Notes under the pieces: generated by a model | Seen by the model: the letters and a program-made list of their open reading frames with translations, nothing else | What the model was told of the DNA's origin: nothing | Databases searched by the model: none | Made by a program: the position numbers and the translations under genes | In this document: positions 1-8,249 of the stretch, in pieces | Layout of the letters: each line of letters opens with the position of its first letter | How positions within the stretch are numbered: the first letter of the stretch is position 1 | DNA from: WTFV01 sp965203525 | Lineage (GTDB): Bacteria; Acidobacteriota; Vicinamibacteria; Vicinamibacterales; UBA8438 | Direction of reading: 5' to 3' | Assembly (NCBI GenBank): GCA_965203525.1 | Contig: OZ241898.1 | Span: 124,001-188,000 of the forward strand | Length of the DNA: 64,000 nt

Positions 1-924
1 CCAGAACGTGATGGCGGCGGCCCGCATCGGGGTCGGCACGGCGGCGGCGAAGAAGATCACCGGCAGGTAGCCGAGCAGCGACAGAAAGTGCGCTTCGACG
101 CCGAACAGGCGCAGCGCGACCGTGTAGACGACCACCGCCGCCAGCAGCGCCGGCGAGCGCAGCGCCACGAACAGGGCGTAGTGCCGGAGCCCGGCGAGCC
201 GGAAGGCGTGGAAGATGCGCTTGTCGCGCAGTCGGTGGCCCGGCCACAGTGCGCCGCGGAAGTACAGCACCCAGGCGCCGAAGACCAGCGCCGCGGCCCC
301 GGCGAACCAGGGGACGAGTCCGAACGCCGGCGGCAGCGCTCCGCCGCTGAAGGCGAAGCCGACCGTCGCCCAGAACAGCAGGTAGAACACCTCGCAGAAC
401 ATCACGAACAGCATCACCGAGCCCACTTCCCAGCCGGGGACCCGGTGGCGCCGGTTGAGGTACCAGGCCATCGCGCCCTTGCCCACCTGTTCGTTGACGA
501 GCGAGACGACGTAGGCGCTGGCGCGGATCGGCAGGAGGTCGCGGTAGCGGACGGGCGATACGAACCAGGCGAGGGCGCGGCCCACGACCAGGGTGTCGAT
601 GCAGAAGTAGAGGCCCGAGTAGGCGATCATCAACGCGATCCAGGACGTCCACTCGACGTTGGCGAAGACGCCCGCCATGTAGTCGGCCAGCGAAAGCCCC
701 GCGCGCGCCGCGGCGCCGTGCAACCGGAAGTAGAGGTAGGCGAAGCAGGCGGCGCCGAGGGCGAGAAATCCGATGCGCGCCGCCACGCCGCGGCCGGCGG
801 GAGCAGGCGGGGCGGCGTCTTCCGTCCCCGCGGGCGGCTGGGCGCCCGGAGTGCGCGCCGGGCGGGTCGGAGCGGCGGGCGGAGCGTCGTCGCCGGTCGG
901 CGGCCCGGACGGAGGCGTGGTCAC
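1..924 (-). CDS. Multi-pass membrane protein, C-terminus beyond window edge
   Basis: A minus-strand frame is open from a GTG at 924 to base 1 (308 codons) and runs off the window, so the C-terminus is missing. The first ~45 residues are rich in Pro, Ala and Gly and look cytosolic. They are followed by several hydrophobic stretches broken by short Arg-rich loops, typical of a multi-pass inner-membrane protein. I do not recognise the family with confidence; it loosely recalls flippase-like or LPG-synthase-type membrane domains. The GTG has a GGAGCG ribosome site about six bases upstream. The same GTGA string occurs 74 bp away as the stop of the upstream SDR gene, because the gene junction is duplicated there. 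Confidence 0.6.
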   Translation of the reverse strand, partial: MTTPPSGPPTGDDAPPAAPTRPARTPGAQPPAGTEDAAPPAPAGRGVAARIGFLALGAACFAYLYFRLHGAAARAGLSLADYMAGVFANVEWTSWIALMIAYSGLYFCIDTLVVGRALAWFVSPVRYRDLLPIRASAYVVSLVNEQVGKGAMAWYLNRRHRVPGWEVGSVMLFVMFCEVFYLLFWATVGFAFSGGALPPAFGLVPWFAGAAALVFGAWVLYFRGALWPGHRLRDKRIFHAFRLAGLRHYALFVALRSPALLAAVVVYTVALRLFGVEAHFLSLLGYLPVIFFAAAVPTPMRAAAITFW

Positions 925-1026
925 GATCCGCGCTCCCCGCGGGCCGCCGCGGCGTGGCTGCCGCGCCGGGTCGCGCGCTGGGAGGCCGCGGTGGTCACGA
1001 TCCGCGCTCCCCGCGGGCCGCCGCGG
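917..1026. repeat. Duplicated gene junction: 36-bp direct repeat, 38-bp spacer
   Basis: Bases 917-952 and 991-1026 are identical over 36 bp and separated by 38 unrelated bases. Both copies contain GTGA. In the right copy it supplies the TGA stop of the SDR gene; in the left copy it supplies the GTG start of the membrane-protein gene. I infer that stop and start once overlapped, as they still do at 2095-2098, and that a local duplication pulled the two genes apart. Confidence 0.85.
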
Positions 1027-2098
1027 TCTCCGCGCGCTCGATCCCGGCCGCCTCGCGCTTCGCGGACTCCGGCGGCATCTGCCGCGGGTACGGGGCGGTC
1101 CCCGCGCGCTCGATCCCGGCCGCCTCGCGCTTCGCGGACTCCGGCGGCATCTGCCGCGGGTACGGGGCGGCCCCCGCGCGCTCGACCCCGGCCGCCTCGC
1201 ACAGCCGGGCCAGCGTGTCGGACAACGGGGTGAGGGTGATTCCCAGGTTCGCGTCGGCGTTGCGCTCGACCGCCTCGTCGCCGGTGATGACGTCGATCAC
1301 CGCCGGCGTCAGGCCGCCGGCGCGGACCAGGCCGGCGAGCCGGGCGCCCAGGCGGGCCAGCCACACCGGGGTGGACCGGATCGACAGTTCGTGGCCCAGC
1401 CGGCGGGCGGTCTGTTGCAGCAGCTCGCGTTGCGTGAGCAGGGTCGGTCCGACCAGGTCGCAGGTGCGCGCGCCGCGGGCCGGGGCGCGGCGGCAGGCCA
1501 GGATGGCGCGGCACAGATCGTCGACGTCGAGAGGGCGCAGCCGGTGCGATCCGCCGCCCAGGACGCGGGCCGACGTCCCGGACGCGGTGCGCAGCAGCGC
1601 GCGTCCGCCGGCCGTGCCGGGGCCCAGCAGCAGCGGCGTGCGGATGATCGTGGCGCCGCAGCCGGAATCCGCAACGAGGCGCTCCGCTTCGCCCTTGGAG
1701 CGGAGGTAGCCGTTGGACGAGCGCGGGTCCGCCCCCAGCGCGCTGACGAAGACGACGTGGCGGACCCCGGCCGCCCGCGCCGCCGCGGCCAGGGCCCGGG
1801 TGCTCTCGACGTTGCCGGTCCGATAGCTCGACGTCCGGCTCTCGAAGAGGATGCCGGCGAGATGCGCGACGCAGCCGGCGCCGGCGAGCGCCTCGGCGAG
1901 CCGCCGGGGCTGGTCGTAGGGAGCCACGCGGGGCGCGATGCGCGGCGAGCGGGGCAGGCCGTCCAGCGCCGTCTCCCGCCGCACCAGCGCCACCGCCCGC
2001 AACGTCTCCCGGCCGGCGATCCGCGCCAGCAGCGCCTTGCCGACGGCGCTGTTGGCCCCGGTGACCGCGACGGTCCCGCCGTCCGCGTGGCCGTTCAC
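995..2098 (-). CDS. NAD(P)-binding SDR / NmrA-like oxidoreductase
   Basis: The 367-aa product has an N-terminal Rossmann dinucleotide-binding motif (VAVTGANSAVGK) and a Y-x-x-x-K type sequence (GYLRSKGEAE) as in atypical short-chain dehydrogenases. It resembles the NmrA/NDUFA9-like group that binds NAD(P) and may act in redox sensing or quinone-linked chemistry; the substrate is unknown. The start is a GTG whose last two bases overlap the TGA of the upstream gene (GTGA at 2095-2098), suggesting translational coupling. The last ~60 residues are unusual: a 24-residue block ending in PYPRQMPPESAKR is repeated in frame because of a 72-bp DNA repeat, so the C-terminal tail is a recent extension. 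Confidence 0.8.
   Translation of the reverse strand: MNGHADGGTVAVTGANSAVGKALLARIAGRETLRAVALVRRETALDGLPRSPRIAPRVAPYDQPRRLAEALAGAGCVAHLAGILFESRTSSYRTGNVESTRALAAAARAAGVRHVVFVSALGADPRSSNGYLRSKGEAERLVADSGCGATIIRTPLLLGPGTAGGRALLRTASGTSARVLGGGSHRLRPLDVDDLCRAILACRRAPARGARTCDLVGPTLLTQRELLQQTARRLGHELSIRSTPVWLARLGARLAGLVRAGGLTPAVIDVITGDEAVERNADANLGITLTPLSDTLARLCEAAGVERAGAAPYPRQMPPESAKREAAGIERAGTAPYPRQMPPESAKREAAGIERAETAAARGERGS
1031..1200. repeat. 72-bp in-frame tandem repeat in the SDR 3' end
   Basis: Units begin at 1031, 1103 and 1175 (period exactly 72). The first two are nearly identical over the whole unit; the third matches for about 26 bp. The period is 24 codons, so the frame is kept and the protein carries a repeated tail. 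Confidence 0.9.
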
Positions 2099-2586
2099 CG
2101 CGGCGTCCAGAAGAAGACCTCCCAGGTGCGGAGCGGTTCGGCCTGCCCCCGCAGCATGCCGCCGGACGGGCCCGCGTCCATGCGCATGCCGTTCTTCTCG
2201 CCGTAGGCCGCGAGCAGCGGCAGGCGGTCGTCGCCCAGGATCTCGGTCGCCCGCATGGCGTAGGCGGCGTCGCCGATCCGCAGCCAGCCGTCGGGGTTCG
2301 CCCGCGCCCGCCGCGCCCAGAAGCCGCCGTCGGGCCGGGTGGCGGTGATCACACCGTCTTCCGCGCCGGCGTAGACGACGTTGACCACGAACGGGGGGAA
2401 GCCGCCGGTCTTGAGCTGGATCACGCGGTGGTCGTCCACCGTGCGCCAGTCGGCCGGCGGAGCGGTCTCGACCCCGCCGATCCGGACCCCCGCGATCCGG
2501 TTGTACGGCGCCAGGAAGACGTAGCCGAGCACGACGATCGCCGCGACCGCGGCGATCGTGACGCCCTCGATCTGTTTCTCCGTCAT
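2095..2586 (-). CDS. Membrane-anchored split-barrel-like protein
   Basis: The 163-aa protein starts MTEKQIEGV and has one N-terminal membrane helix (about residues 7-25), then a soluble domain. The string VIQLKTGGFPPFVVNVVYAG and the later WLRIG resemble flavin- or F420-binding split-barrel proteins (deazaflavin-dependent nitroreductase type), but I would not assign a reaction. GGGAGA lies six bases before the ATG. The stop overlaps the GTG of the downstream SDR gene, so the two are probably one transcript and may share a redox role. Confidence 0.6.
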   Translation of the reverse strand: MTEKQIEGVTIAAVAAIVVLGYVFLAPYNRIAGVRIGGVETAPPADWRTVDDHRVIQLKTGGFPPFVVNVVYAGAEDGVITATRPDGGFWARRARANPDGWLRIGDAAYAMRATEILGDDRLPLLAAYGEKNGMRMDAGPSGGMLRGQAEPLRTWEVFFWTPR

Positions 2587-2640
2587 CGCGAATCTCCCGT
2601 CTGCCGCCGCGCGCACCCCGCGGCGGGCGAATCCGGCGGC

Positions 2641-3695
2641 GCGCCGGCGGCTGCCGCCCCGGGCCGCCCCGCCCACTCATGCTATCGTAGGCGATCGACG
2701 AAATCCGTTTGACTTGTGGAGGTCTTGCGATGACAGGTGGACGATCGACGATGCGACTGGCGTTCATCGCGCTGGCCGGGCTGCTGGCGCTGCCGGCCCT
2801 GGCCCTGGCGCAGGACGATGCGCCGCGGACCGACTGGGGCGCACCGGATCTGCAGGGGGTCTGGGACTTCCGGACCATCACCCCGCTCGAGCGGCCCGAG
2901 GATCTGGGCGAGAAGGCGTTCCTGACCGAAGAGGAGGCCGTGCAGCGCGAGCAGGACGCCGTGGACCGCGACGTCCGTCTCTGGGAGGCGGACGCCCGGC
3001 GCACCGAGGCCGGCGGAAACGTGGGCGGCTACAACAACTTCTGGATGGACCGGGGCACGCGGGTGATCGGCACGCGGCGCACCTCGCTGGTCGTCGATCC
3101 GCCGAACGGCCGGCTGCCGGAGATGACCGACGCCGGCCGGGCGCGCCGGGCCGACGGCCGCGGCTCGTTCAGCGACCGGATCCCGGCGTCCTACACGGAT
3201 CTGAGCAACGCCGACCGCTGCCTGATGGGCTTCAACGCCGGCCCGCCGATCACCCCGGGCGGCTACAACCAGAACGTGCAGATCTTCCAGACCCCGGACG
3301 AGGTCGTGCTGCTGACCGAGATGGTGCACACGGTGCGCGTGGTGCCGCTCGACGGCCGTCCCGCGCTGGACGAGGACCTCGCGCAGTGGTCGGGCGACTC
3401 GCGCGGACGCTGGGAGGGCGACACCCTGGTGGTCGAGACCGCCAACTTCGACGTCGACCGCAACTGGCGGGGGGCGAGCGCGGACATGCGCCTGGAGGAG
3501 CGGTTCACCCGCGTCGACGCCGACACCCTCGAGTACGAGTACACCGTGACCGATTCCGACACCTGGGTCGCGCCGTGGACGGTGAACCTGCCGATGGTGC
3601 GCAGCGATCTGCCGTTGTTCGAGTACGCCTGCCACGAAGGCAACTACTCGATGGAGACGATGCTCACCGGCGCGCGGACCGACGAAGCGGCCGCG
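2641..3695. repeat. Left copy of a 1.05-kb gene-plus-leader duplication
   Basis: This segment, including about 90 bp upstream of the start codon and almost the whole coding region of the secreted protein at 2730, is repeated at 6642-7688 with few differences. The similarity stops sharply near the 3' end (after ...GAAGCGGCCGCG), where the two copies get different C-termini. Confidence 0.9.
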
Positions 3696-3710
3696 GCGGC
3701 CGCGAAGTAG
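2730..3710 (+). CDS. Secreted protein of unknown function, copy 1
   Basis: The 326-aa product has a signal peptide (MRLAFIALAGLLALPALALA, cleavage before QDD). The mature start contains DWGAPDLQGVWDF, a sequence I associate with a large paralogous family of exported proteins in Acidobacteriota whose function is not known. I chose the ATG at 2730 because GGAGG sits eight bases upstream. A possible -10 (GCTATCGT) lies near 2680. It ends TDEAAAAAAK, a low-complexity tail that differs from the second copy at 6729. No enzymatic motif was recognised. Confidence 0.75.
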   Translation: MTGGRSTMRLAFIALAGLLALPALALAQDDAPRTDWGAPDLQGVWDFRTITPLERPEDLGEKAFLTEEEAVQREQDAVDRDVRLWEADARRTEAGGNVGGYNNFWMDRGTRVIGTRRTSLVVDPPNGRLPEMTDAGRARRADGRGSFSDRIPASYTDLSNADRCLMGFNAGPPITPGGYNQNVQIFQTPDEVVLLTEMVHTVRVVPLDGRPALDEDLAQWSGDSRGRWEGDTLVVETANFDVDRNWRGASADMRLEERFTRVDADTLEYEYTVTDSDTWVAPWTVNLPMVRSDLPLFEYACHEGNYSMETMLTGARTDEAAAAAAK

Positions 3711-3733
3711 GAGGCGGCGGCGCACCGGCCGGG

Positions 3734-3759
3734 GGCGCCCGGACACACGTCCGGGCGCC
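3734..3759. terminator. GC-rich hairpin after the secreted-protein gene
   Basis: An 11-bp perfect stem (GGCGCCCGGAC / GTCCGGGCGCC) with an ACAC loop lies 24 bp after the stop at 3710. No T-tract follows, so strength as an intrinsic terminator is uncertain. Confidence 0.6.
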
Positions 3760-3846
3760 ATGCTTCCCGCTGCTTCCGGCAGCGCGGGCGTACTCGTCGG
3801 CACGGCGCGACAGCGCGTTTCCGCGGCGCACGACTCGGACGTCAGG

Positions 3847-4245
3847 ATGAGCGCCGCGCCGCCCGACTGGAGCCGTCTGTTTCGCCGCGCCCGCGCCGTG
3901 GCCCGCCACGCCTACGCTCCGTACTCCGGGTACCACGTGGGCGCCGCCGGGCTCGTCGACGACGGACGGGTCGTCGAAGGCTGCAACGTGGAGAACGCCT
4001 CCTACGGGCTTGCGCTGTGCGCCGAGTGCTCTCTGGTGTCCGCGCTGCACTCGACCGGCGGAGGCAGGCTGCTGGCGGTCGCCGTCGTGGCCGGCAGGGA
4101 CGTCGACGATCTGCGGCCGGGCAAGCCGTGCGGGCGCTGCCGCCAACTGCTGTACGAGGCCGGCGGGACGAGTCTGCGCGTCAACGAACGGCACACGCTC
4201 GGCGAGATGCTGCCGGACGCGTTCGGCCCCGACGCGCTTCGTTGA
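3847..4245 (+). CDS. cdd: Cytidine deaminase
   Basis: The 132-aa protein carries the cytidine/deoxycytidine deaminase zinc site: C-A-E at about residue 58 (catalytic Glu) and P-C-G-R-C at about residue 95. The substrate-binding sequence GCNVENASYG precedes it. It converts cytidine to uridine in pyrimidine salvage in the cytosol. Length matches the homotetrameric short form. The frame is open from 3760, but the upstream part is low-complexity, so I start at the ATG at 3847. Confidence 0.9.
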   Translation: MSAAPPDWSRLFRRARAVARHAYAPYSGYHVGAAGLVDDGRVVEGCNVENASYGLALCAECSLVSALHSTGGGRLLAVAVVAGRDVDDLRPGKPCGRCRQLLYEAGGTSLRVNERHTLGEMLPDAFGPDALR

Positions 4246-4304
4246 CCGCGCCGCGTCGCCGAGTGCCCGTCGGGGACGCGGTTCCAGTAGAATCAGGGCC
4301 GGCG

Positions 4305-4412
4305 CTGGAACGATCCGCCCCGGAAGAGGGGTTCTGCGAGCTTGGGGAACGGCGTCGGACCCCGGTGCCCGGTAACCTGGAACGATCCGCCCCGGAATGA
4401 GGATTCTGCGAG
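4305..4412. repeat. 36-bp direct repeat, period 72, in a gene leader
   Basis: Bases 4305-4340 and 4377-4412 match at about 32 of 36 positions, separated by 36 unrelated bases. Both begin CTGGAACGATCCGCCCCGGAA. The right copy runs into the GAGGAGG ribosome site of the dienelactone hydrolase gene, so the 5' leader of that gene is duplicated. Confidence 0.85.
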
Positions 4413-4421
4413 GAGGCCGAC

Positions 4422-5288
4422 ATGTGCGATGAGAGAACCGTTGTCGACACCGCGAAGCGTCTGCGCGACAGGGAGATCACCCGGCGGCAGTTCGGGGCCG
4501 TGTCGGCCGGCGCAGGGCTGGCGATGCTGCTGCCCCGCGCGGCGAACGCCCAGGCCGTCACCGAAGCCGAGGTGGATGTCCCGACCCCGGACGGGGTGGC
4601 GGACAGCTATTTCGTGCATCCGGCGAGCGGCGTCCACCCCGGCGTCCTGATCTGGCCCGACGCCTTCGGCCTGCGGCCCGCCAAGCGGCAGATGGCCCGG
4701 CGGCTCGCGGAGTCCGGCTACTCGGTCCTGGTGGTCAACCAGTACTACCGGTCGCAGCGGGCGCCCATCGCCGACAGCACGAACTTCGCCGAGCTGCGCG
4801 ACGTCCTCATGCCGCTGATGGGAACGCTGAGCCCGGAGACCCACGTGACGGACGCGAGGGCGTTCGTGAGCTTCCTCGACGCCCAGCCGTCGGTGGACGG
4901 CAACCGGAAGATGGGGACGATGGGCTACTGCATGGGCGGTCCGATCACGATGCGCACGGCCGCCGCCCTGCCCGACCGCATCGGCGCCGGCGCGTCGTTC
5001 CACGGCGGCGGCCTCGTGACCGACCAGCCGGACAGCCCGCACCTGCTGGTGCCGAGCATGACGGCGCACTACCTGTTCGCGATCGCCGAGAACGACGACG
5101 AGGCCCAGCCCGAGGCGAAGGACGTGCTGCGCGACACGTTCGCGCAGGCGGGACTGCCGGCCGAGATCGAGGTGTACGAGGGCGCGCTGCACGGCTGGTG
5201 TCCGCCCGATACGCAGGTGTACGACGAGGCGCAGGCGGAGCGGGCGTGGAGCCGTCTGCTTGCTCTGTTCGAGCGCGCACTCGGCTGA
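4422..5288 (+). CDS. Dienelactone hydrolase family protein, Tat-exported
   Basis: The 288-aa alpha/beta hydrolase has a twin-arginine signal (TRRQFGAVSAGAGLAML, cut after AANAQA). The catalytic triad is visible: Cys in GYCMGG near residue 168, Asp in the AENDDE segment near 223 and His in ALHGWC near 256. The family cleaves dienelactones and related esters; the substrate here is unknown and export suggests a periplasmic role. GAGGAGG is well placed before the ATG. The last ~25 bases of the gene are duplicated just downstream. Confidence 0.85.
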   Translation: MCDERTVVDTAKRLRDREITRRQFGAVSAGAGLAMLLPRAANAQAVTEAEVDVPTPDGVADSYFVHPASGVHPGVLIWPDAFGLRPAKRQMARRLAESGYSVLVVNQYYRSQRAPIADSTNFAELRDVLMPLMGTLSPETHVTDARAFVSFLDAQPSVDGNRKMGTMGYCMGGPITMRTAAALPDRIGAGASFHGGGLVTDQPDSPHLLVPSMTAHYLFAIAENDDEAQPEAKDVLRDTFAQAGLPAEIEVYEGALHGWCPPDTQVYDEAQAERAWSRLLALFERALG

Positions 5289-5377
5289 CGCACGGCCCGC
5301 GGGCTGACGCTGCCGGGTGGGTGCGGTCGAACCCGCCGTGTTCGAGCGCGCACTTGGCTGACGCGCGTGGCCCGCGG
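5266..5377. repeat. Duplicated 3' end of the hydrolase gene, period 73
   Basis: The end of the hydrolase gene, from TGTTCGAGCGCGCAC through its stop (starting 5266), recurs at 5339 with a few substitutions over about 38 bp. The bases between the copies are not repeated. Confidence 0.8.
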
Positions 5378-5408
5378 AGTGCATCGTCGCCTGACACACG
5401 CCAGCGGC

Positions 5409-5519
5409 CCGCGGAACGTCCGGCGCTTCCGGGCGTTCCGTTCAGGTGCCTCGACGTCTACGACGCGCGGCGCGTCGAGGCCGCGGAACGTCCGGCGCCT
5501 TCCGGGCGTTCCGTCAGGG
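5409..5519. repeat. Duplicated hairpin between convergent genes, period 72
   Basis: About 38 bp starting CCGCGGAACGTCCGG at 5409 recurs at 5481 with single-base indels. Each copy forms an 11-bp hairpin (GGAACGTCCGG / CCGGGCGTTCC with one G-T pair), so this looks like a bidirectional terminator that was duplicated. The right copy abuts the stop of the minus-strand gene at 5514. Confidence 0.75.
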
Positions 5520-6230
5520 CCGGAGTCCGCACCGGGAGCCCGAGCCGGCCGTCGACGCCAGCACGCCGAGCCCGTACGCTGTGCGCATGCGCCGCACGGC
5601 GGTGGCGTGCAGAGCGCGGGCGCCGCCGTTCCCGGCCGCGATTCCCGACGGGATGCAGTGCGCCCGCAGGCCGCAGCGGACGAAGCGGACCAGGCCGGTC
5701 GCGCCGAGCAGGTGCGCGCCGGCTATGAGGGCGGCCTGGTCGAGGGGCACGCCGCCGACCGTCGTGCCCAGCAGGTCCCGCACGCACGGTTCCAGCTTCA
5801 GCCAGTTCTGCGTCGTGTAGCGCAGCATGGCGGCGTCCTGCGCGCGGCGGTTGCCCTGGAACTCGTCGTCGGAGTCGACGCCCCACGCGTTGTCCAGCCA
5901 GTCGCCGGCGGCATCCTTGAATCCGGCCTCCACCAGGGCGGCGCGGGTCATCTGGTAGCAGCCGACGGCCGAGCTGCCGGCCGGTCTGGCGAAACAGTCT
6001 CCGCGGGTCTCCACCTCCTCCACCAGTTCGAGGTACCGGGGGAAGTCGGCGCCGCCCCACCGCGCCATGGAATCGGGAACCGCCGCGGCGCCCGTGCCGC
6101 GCACCGCCTCGGCCGGCGAGGGAAACGGCCGCGGCACGGGCGCGCCGATGCGTGCCGGCCCGCACGCCGCGACGGCGGCGGAGAGCGCGGCCGCGACGGC
6201 GGCCACCGCCGGCCGCGCCGCTACCGCCAT
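5514..6230 (-). CDS. Putative lysozyme-fold lipoprotein
   Basis: The 238-aa product starts MAVAARPAVAAVAAALSAAV followed by AACG, a weak lipobox, so it is probably exported and perhaps lipidated. The body contains VETRGDCF and SSAVGCYQMT. This order (E, then S/A-x-G-x-YQ) recalls transglycosylase SLT / lysozyme-like folds, but I see no full active-site match, so the role in peptidoglycan cleavage is tentative. Four or more Cys residues suggest disulfides. It converges on the hydrolase gene, with the duplicated hairpin between them. Confidence 0.5.
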   Translation of the reverse strand: MAVAARPAVAAVAAALSAAVAACGPARIGAPVPRPFPSPAEAVRGTGAAAVPDSMARWGGADFPRYLELVEEVETRGDCFARPAGSSAVGCYQMTRAALVEAGFKDAAGDWLDNAWGVDSDDEFQGNRRAQDAAMLRYTTQNWLKLEPCVRDLLGTTVGGVPLDQAALIAGAHLLGATGLVRFVRCGLRAHCIPSGIAAGNGGARALHATAVRRMRTAYGLGVLASTAGSGSRCGLRP

Positions 6231-6641
6231 GGCCGAATCAGGGGCAGGGGCAGCGAGCGGACCGGCTGCCCGACGTGGAACATCGGGTTGTCTATCGGCC
6301 GCTGGGCGCGGCCGGTCCAGTGCGCCCGCGTCGGGCATCCCGCAACGCCGGCGCCCCGGCCGGCCCGCGCTGCCCGCGGCGGCCCGGCTCCTACCCCCGG
6401 TGGAAACAGGCACGGCCGGCGCTGAAAGCAACCGCGCGATCGACCGTCGGCGCCGGCGCCGACGCGGGTTGACACAGGCGGAGCTCGACCGGATCACGCA
6501 GATGGTCTCGGACGTCAGATCCGCGCGGGAACCCGCCGTTCGTTCCGGCGGCGCATCAGCGGAGGACGGGTCGGACACGGGAAACAGGAGCGGGAAGGAC
6601 GGATCGTGACGACCCTCCTCCTGACGGTGACCGCCAAGGTG
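6231..6641. other. No convincing gene
   Basis: About 410 bases between the divergent lipoprotein gene and the duplicated segment. Open frames here are GC-driven and not protein-like. A 20-codon minus-strand string starting MFHVGQPV is too short to support a call. Confidence 0.5.
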
Positions 6642-7688
6642 GCGCCGGCGGCTGCCGCCCCGGACCGCCCGCCCACTCATGCTACCGTAGGCGATCGACG
6701 AAATCCGTTTGAACGTGGAGTTCTTGCGATGACAGGTGGACGATCGACGATGCGACTGGCGTTCGTCGCGCTGGCCGGGCTGCTGGCGCTCCCGGCCCTG
6801 GTCCTGGCGCAGGACGATGCGCCGCGGACCGACTGGGGCGCACCGAATCTGCAGGGGGTTTGGGACTTCCGGACCATCACCCCGCTCGAGCGGCCCGAGG
6901 GCGAGAAGGCGTTCCTGACCGAAGAGGAGGCCGTGCAGCGCGAGCAGGCCGCCGTGGACCGCGACGTCCGCCTCTGGGAGGCGGATGCCCGGCGTACCGA
7001 GGCCGGGAGGAACGTGGGCGACTTCAACCACTTCTGGAAGGATTGGGGCACGCGGGTGATCGGCACGCGGCGCACCTCGCTGATCATCGATCCGCCGAAC
7101 GGCCGGCTGCCGGAGATGACCGACGCCGGCCGGGCGCGCCGGGCCGACGGCCGCGGCTCGTACAGCGACCGGATCCCGGCGTCCTACACGGATCTGAGCG
7201 ACGCCGACCGTTGCCTGATGGGCTTCAACGCCGGCCCGCCGATCACCCCGGGCGGCTACAACCAGAACGTGCAGATCTTCCAGACCCCGGACGAGGTCGT
7301 GCTGCTGACCGAGATGGTGCACACGGTGCGCGTGGTGCCGCTCGACGGCCGTCCCGCGCTGGACGAGGACCTCGCGCAGTGGTCGGGCGATTCGCGCGGG
7401 CGCTGGGAGGGCGACACCCTGGTGGTCGAGACCGCCAACTTCGACGTCGACCGCAACTGGCGGGGGGCGAGCGCGGACATGCGTCTGGAGGAGCGGTTCA
7501 CCCGCGTCGACGCCGACACCCTCGAGTACGAGTACACCGTGACCGATTCCGACACCTGGGTCGCGCCGTGGACGGTGAACCTGCCGATGGTGCGCAGCGA
7601 TCTGCCGTTGTTCGAGTACGCCTGCCACGAAGGCAACTACTCGATGGAGACGATGCTCGCCGGCGCGCGGACCGACGAAGCGGCCGCG
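6642..7688. repeat. Right copy of the 1.05-kb duplication
   Basis: Matches 2641-3695, including the leader and promoter-like region. Differences include a 6-bp in-frame deletion (RPEDLGEK becomes RPEGEK) and scattered substitutions; the middle of the gene is almost unchanged. Both copies lie on the plus strand about 4 kb apart. Confidence 0.9.
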
Positions 7689-7790
7689 AGGGTCGTGACG
7701 ATCTGGCTGGCGGGGGGCGCCGCCAGCGCCGGCGTCCTTCTGATCGGACTGTCGAGGCTTCGGCGACCGCGGGCATCGTCGCGCGCGTGA
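6729..7790 (+). CDS. Secreted protein of unknown function, copy 2
   Basis: A 353-aa paralogue of the protein at 2730 with the same signal peptide and nearly the same mature domain. Its C-terminus differs: after TDEAAA it continues into a hydrophobic segment (VVTIWLAGGAASAGVLLIGL) and a basic end (SRLRRPRASSRA). This looks like a C-terminal membrane anchor, so copy 1 may be soluble and copy 2 membrane-bound. The ribosome site is weaker (GTGGAG) than in copy 1. Confidence 0.75.
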   Translation: MTGGRSTMRLAFVALAGLLALPALVLAQDDAPRTDWGAPNLQGVWDFRTITPLERPEGEKAFLTEEEAVQREQAAVDRDVRLWEADARRTEAGRNVGDFNHFWKDWGTRVIGTRRTSLIIDPPNGRLPEMTDAGRARRADGRGSYSDRIPASYTDLSDADRCLMGFNAGPPITPGGYNQNVQIFQTPDEVVLLTEMVHTVRVVPLDGRPALDEDLAQWSGDSRGRWEGDTLVVETANFDVDRNWRGASADMRLEERFTRVDADTLEYEYTVTDSDTWVAPWTVNLPMVRSDLPLFEYACHEGNYSMETMLAGARTDEAAARVVTIWLAGGAASAGVLLIGLSRLRRPRASSRA

Positions 7791-7849
7791 CCGGCGGATG
7801 CCGGCGTCGGCTGTGCGCAGACGCCGCGCGGTCGTGCGGGCTGAAGCGC

Positions 7850-7976
7850 GACGTCGATCTGCGGCCTCGACGCCCCGAGCCAGGACCAGATCGCCGGCCG
7901 CGTGCTCGCTCTCGCGGCGAAGCTGCGCACGGACCGCCCACGCCAGCGGGTTGAACCACCCCAGACGCACCACAGC
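7850..7976 (-). pseudogene. M56 (BlaR1-like) metallopeptidase, C-side fragment
   Basis: On the minus strand the sequence LGWFNPLAWAV, followed by LRRESEHAAGDLVLARG, matches the conserved segment downstream of the zinc motif in M56/BlaR1 peptidases. The similarity is lost after about 40 codons. The matching zinc-motif part of the same kind of protein lies 2.4 kb away at 10377-10502 in the same orientation, with phage genes between. Confidence 0.75.
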
Positions 7977-7981
7977 GCCTC

Positions 7982-8227
7982 GGCCGCGTCGGGCGCTGGG
8001 ATGCGCCCGCCGCGAACCTCGACTACCTCGACCGGTACGCCGGCCGGTTGTACGACCCGCCCGCGCACGCGCCCCACCATCGCACCCTGGAGGTGGCCGG
8101 CCAGCAGATCCCGTGGACCGAGGTGGTCTCGGTCGGCATGGAGCGGCTGGTTGCTGATCCGCTCGCGTTCGCCCGTCGGGACTGGGAGTACTTCTCCTTC
8201 CTTATCCGCCGCGTCACACACCGGTGA
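7982..8227 (+). pseudogene. Phage head morphogenesis protein (Mu gpF-like), C-terminal fragment
   Basis: About 81 codons in frame end in TEVVSVGMERLVADPLAFA and RRDWEYFSFLIRRV, then a TGA at 8225. This closely follows the C-terminal pattern of Mu F-like minor head proteins (a conserved S-x-G-x-x-x-L-Y-x-D-P then F-A-x-x-D-x-E-Y-F). The frame meets a stop at the M56 boundary, so the N-terminal part is gone. Confidence 0.7.
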
Positions 8228-8249
8228 TCCGTGATATGGTCGGGAGGTC

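Noticed and set aside
88..1233. Long plus-strand frames in the first kilobase
   Set aside because: Products rich in Arg, Gly and Asp without any domain; the minus-strand membrane protein and SDR explain the region.
6228..6290. Small minus-strand ORF starting MFHVGQPV
   Set aside because: Only 20 codons, overlaps the lipoprotein start region and lacks a ribosome site.
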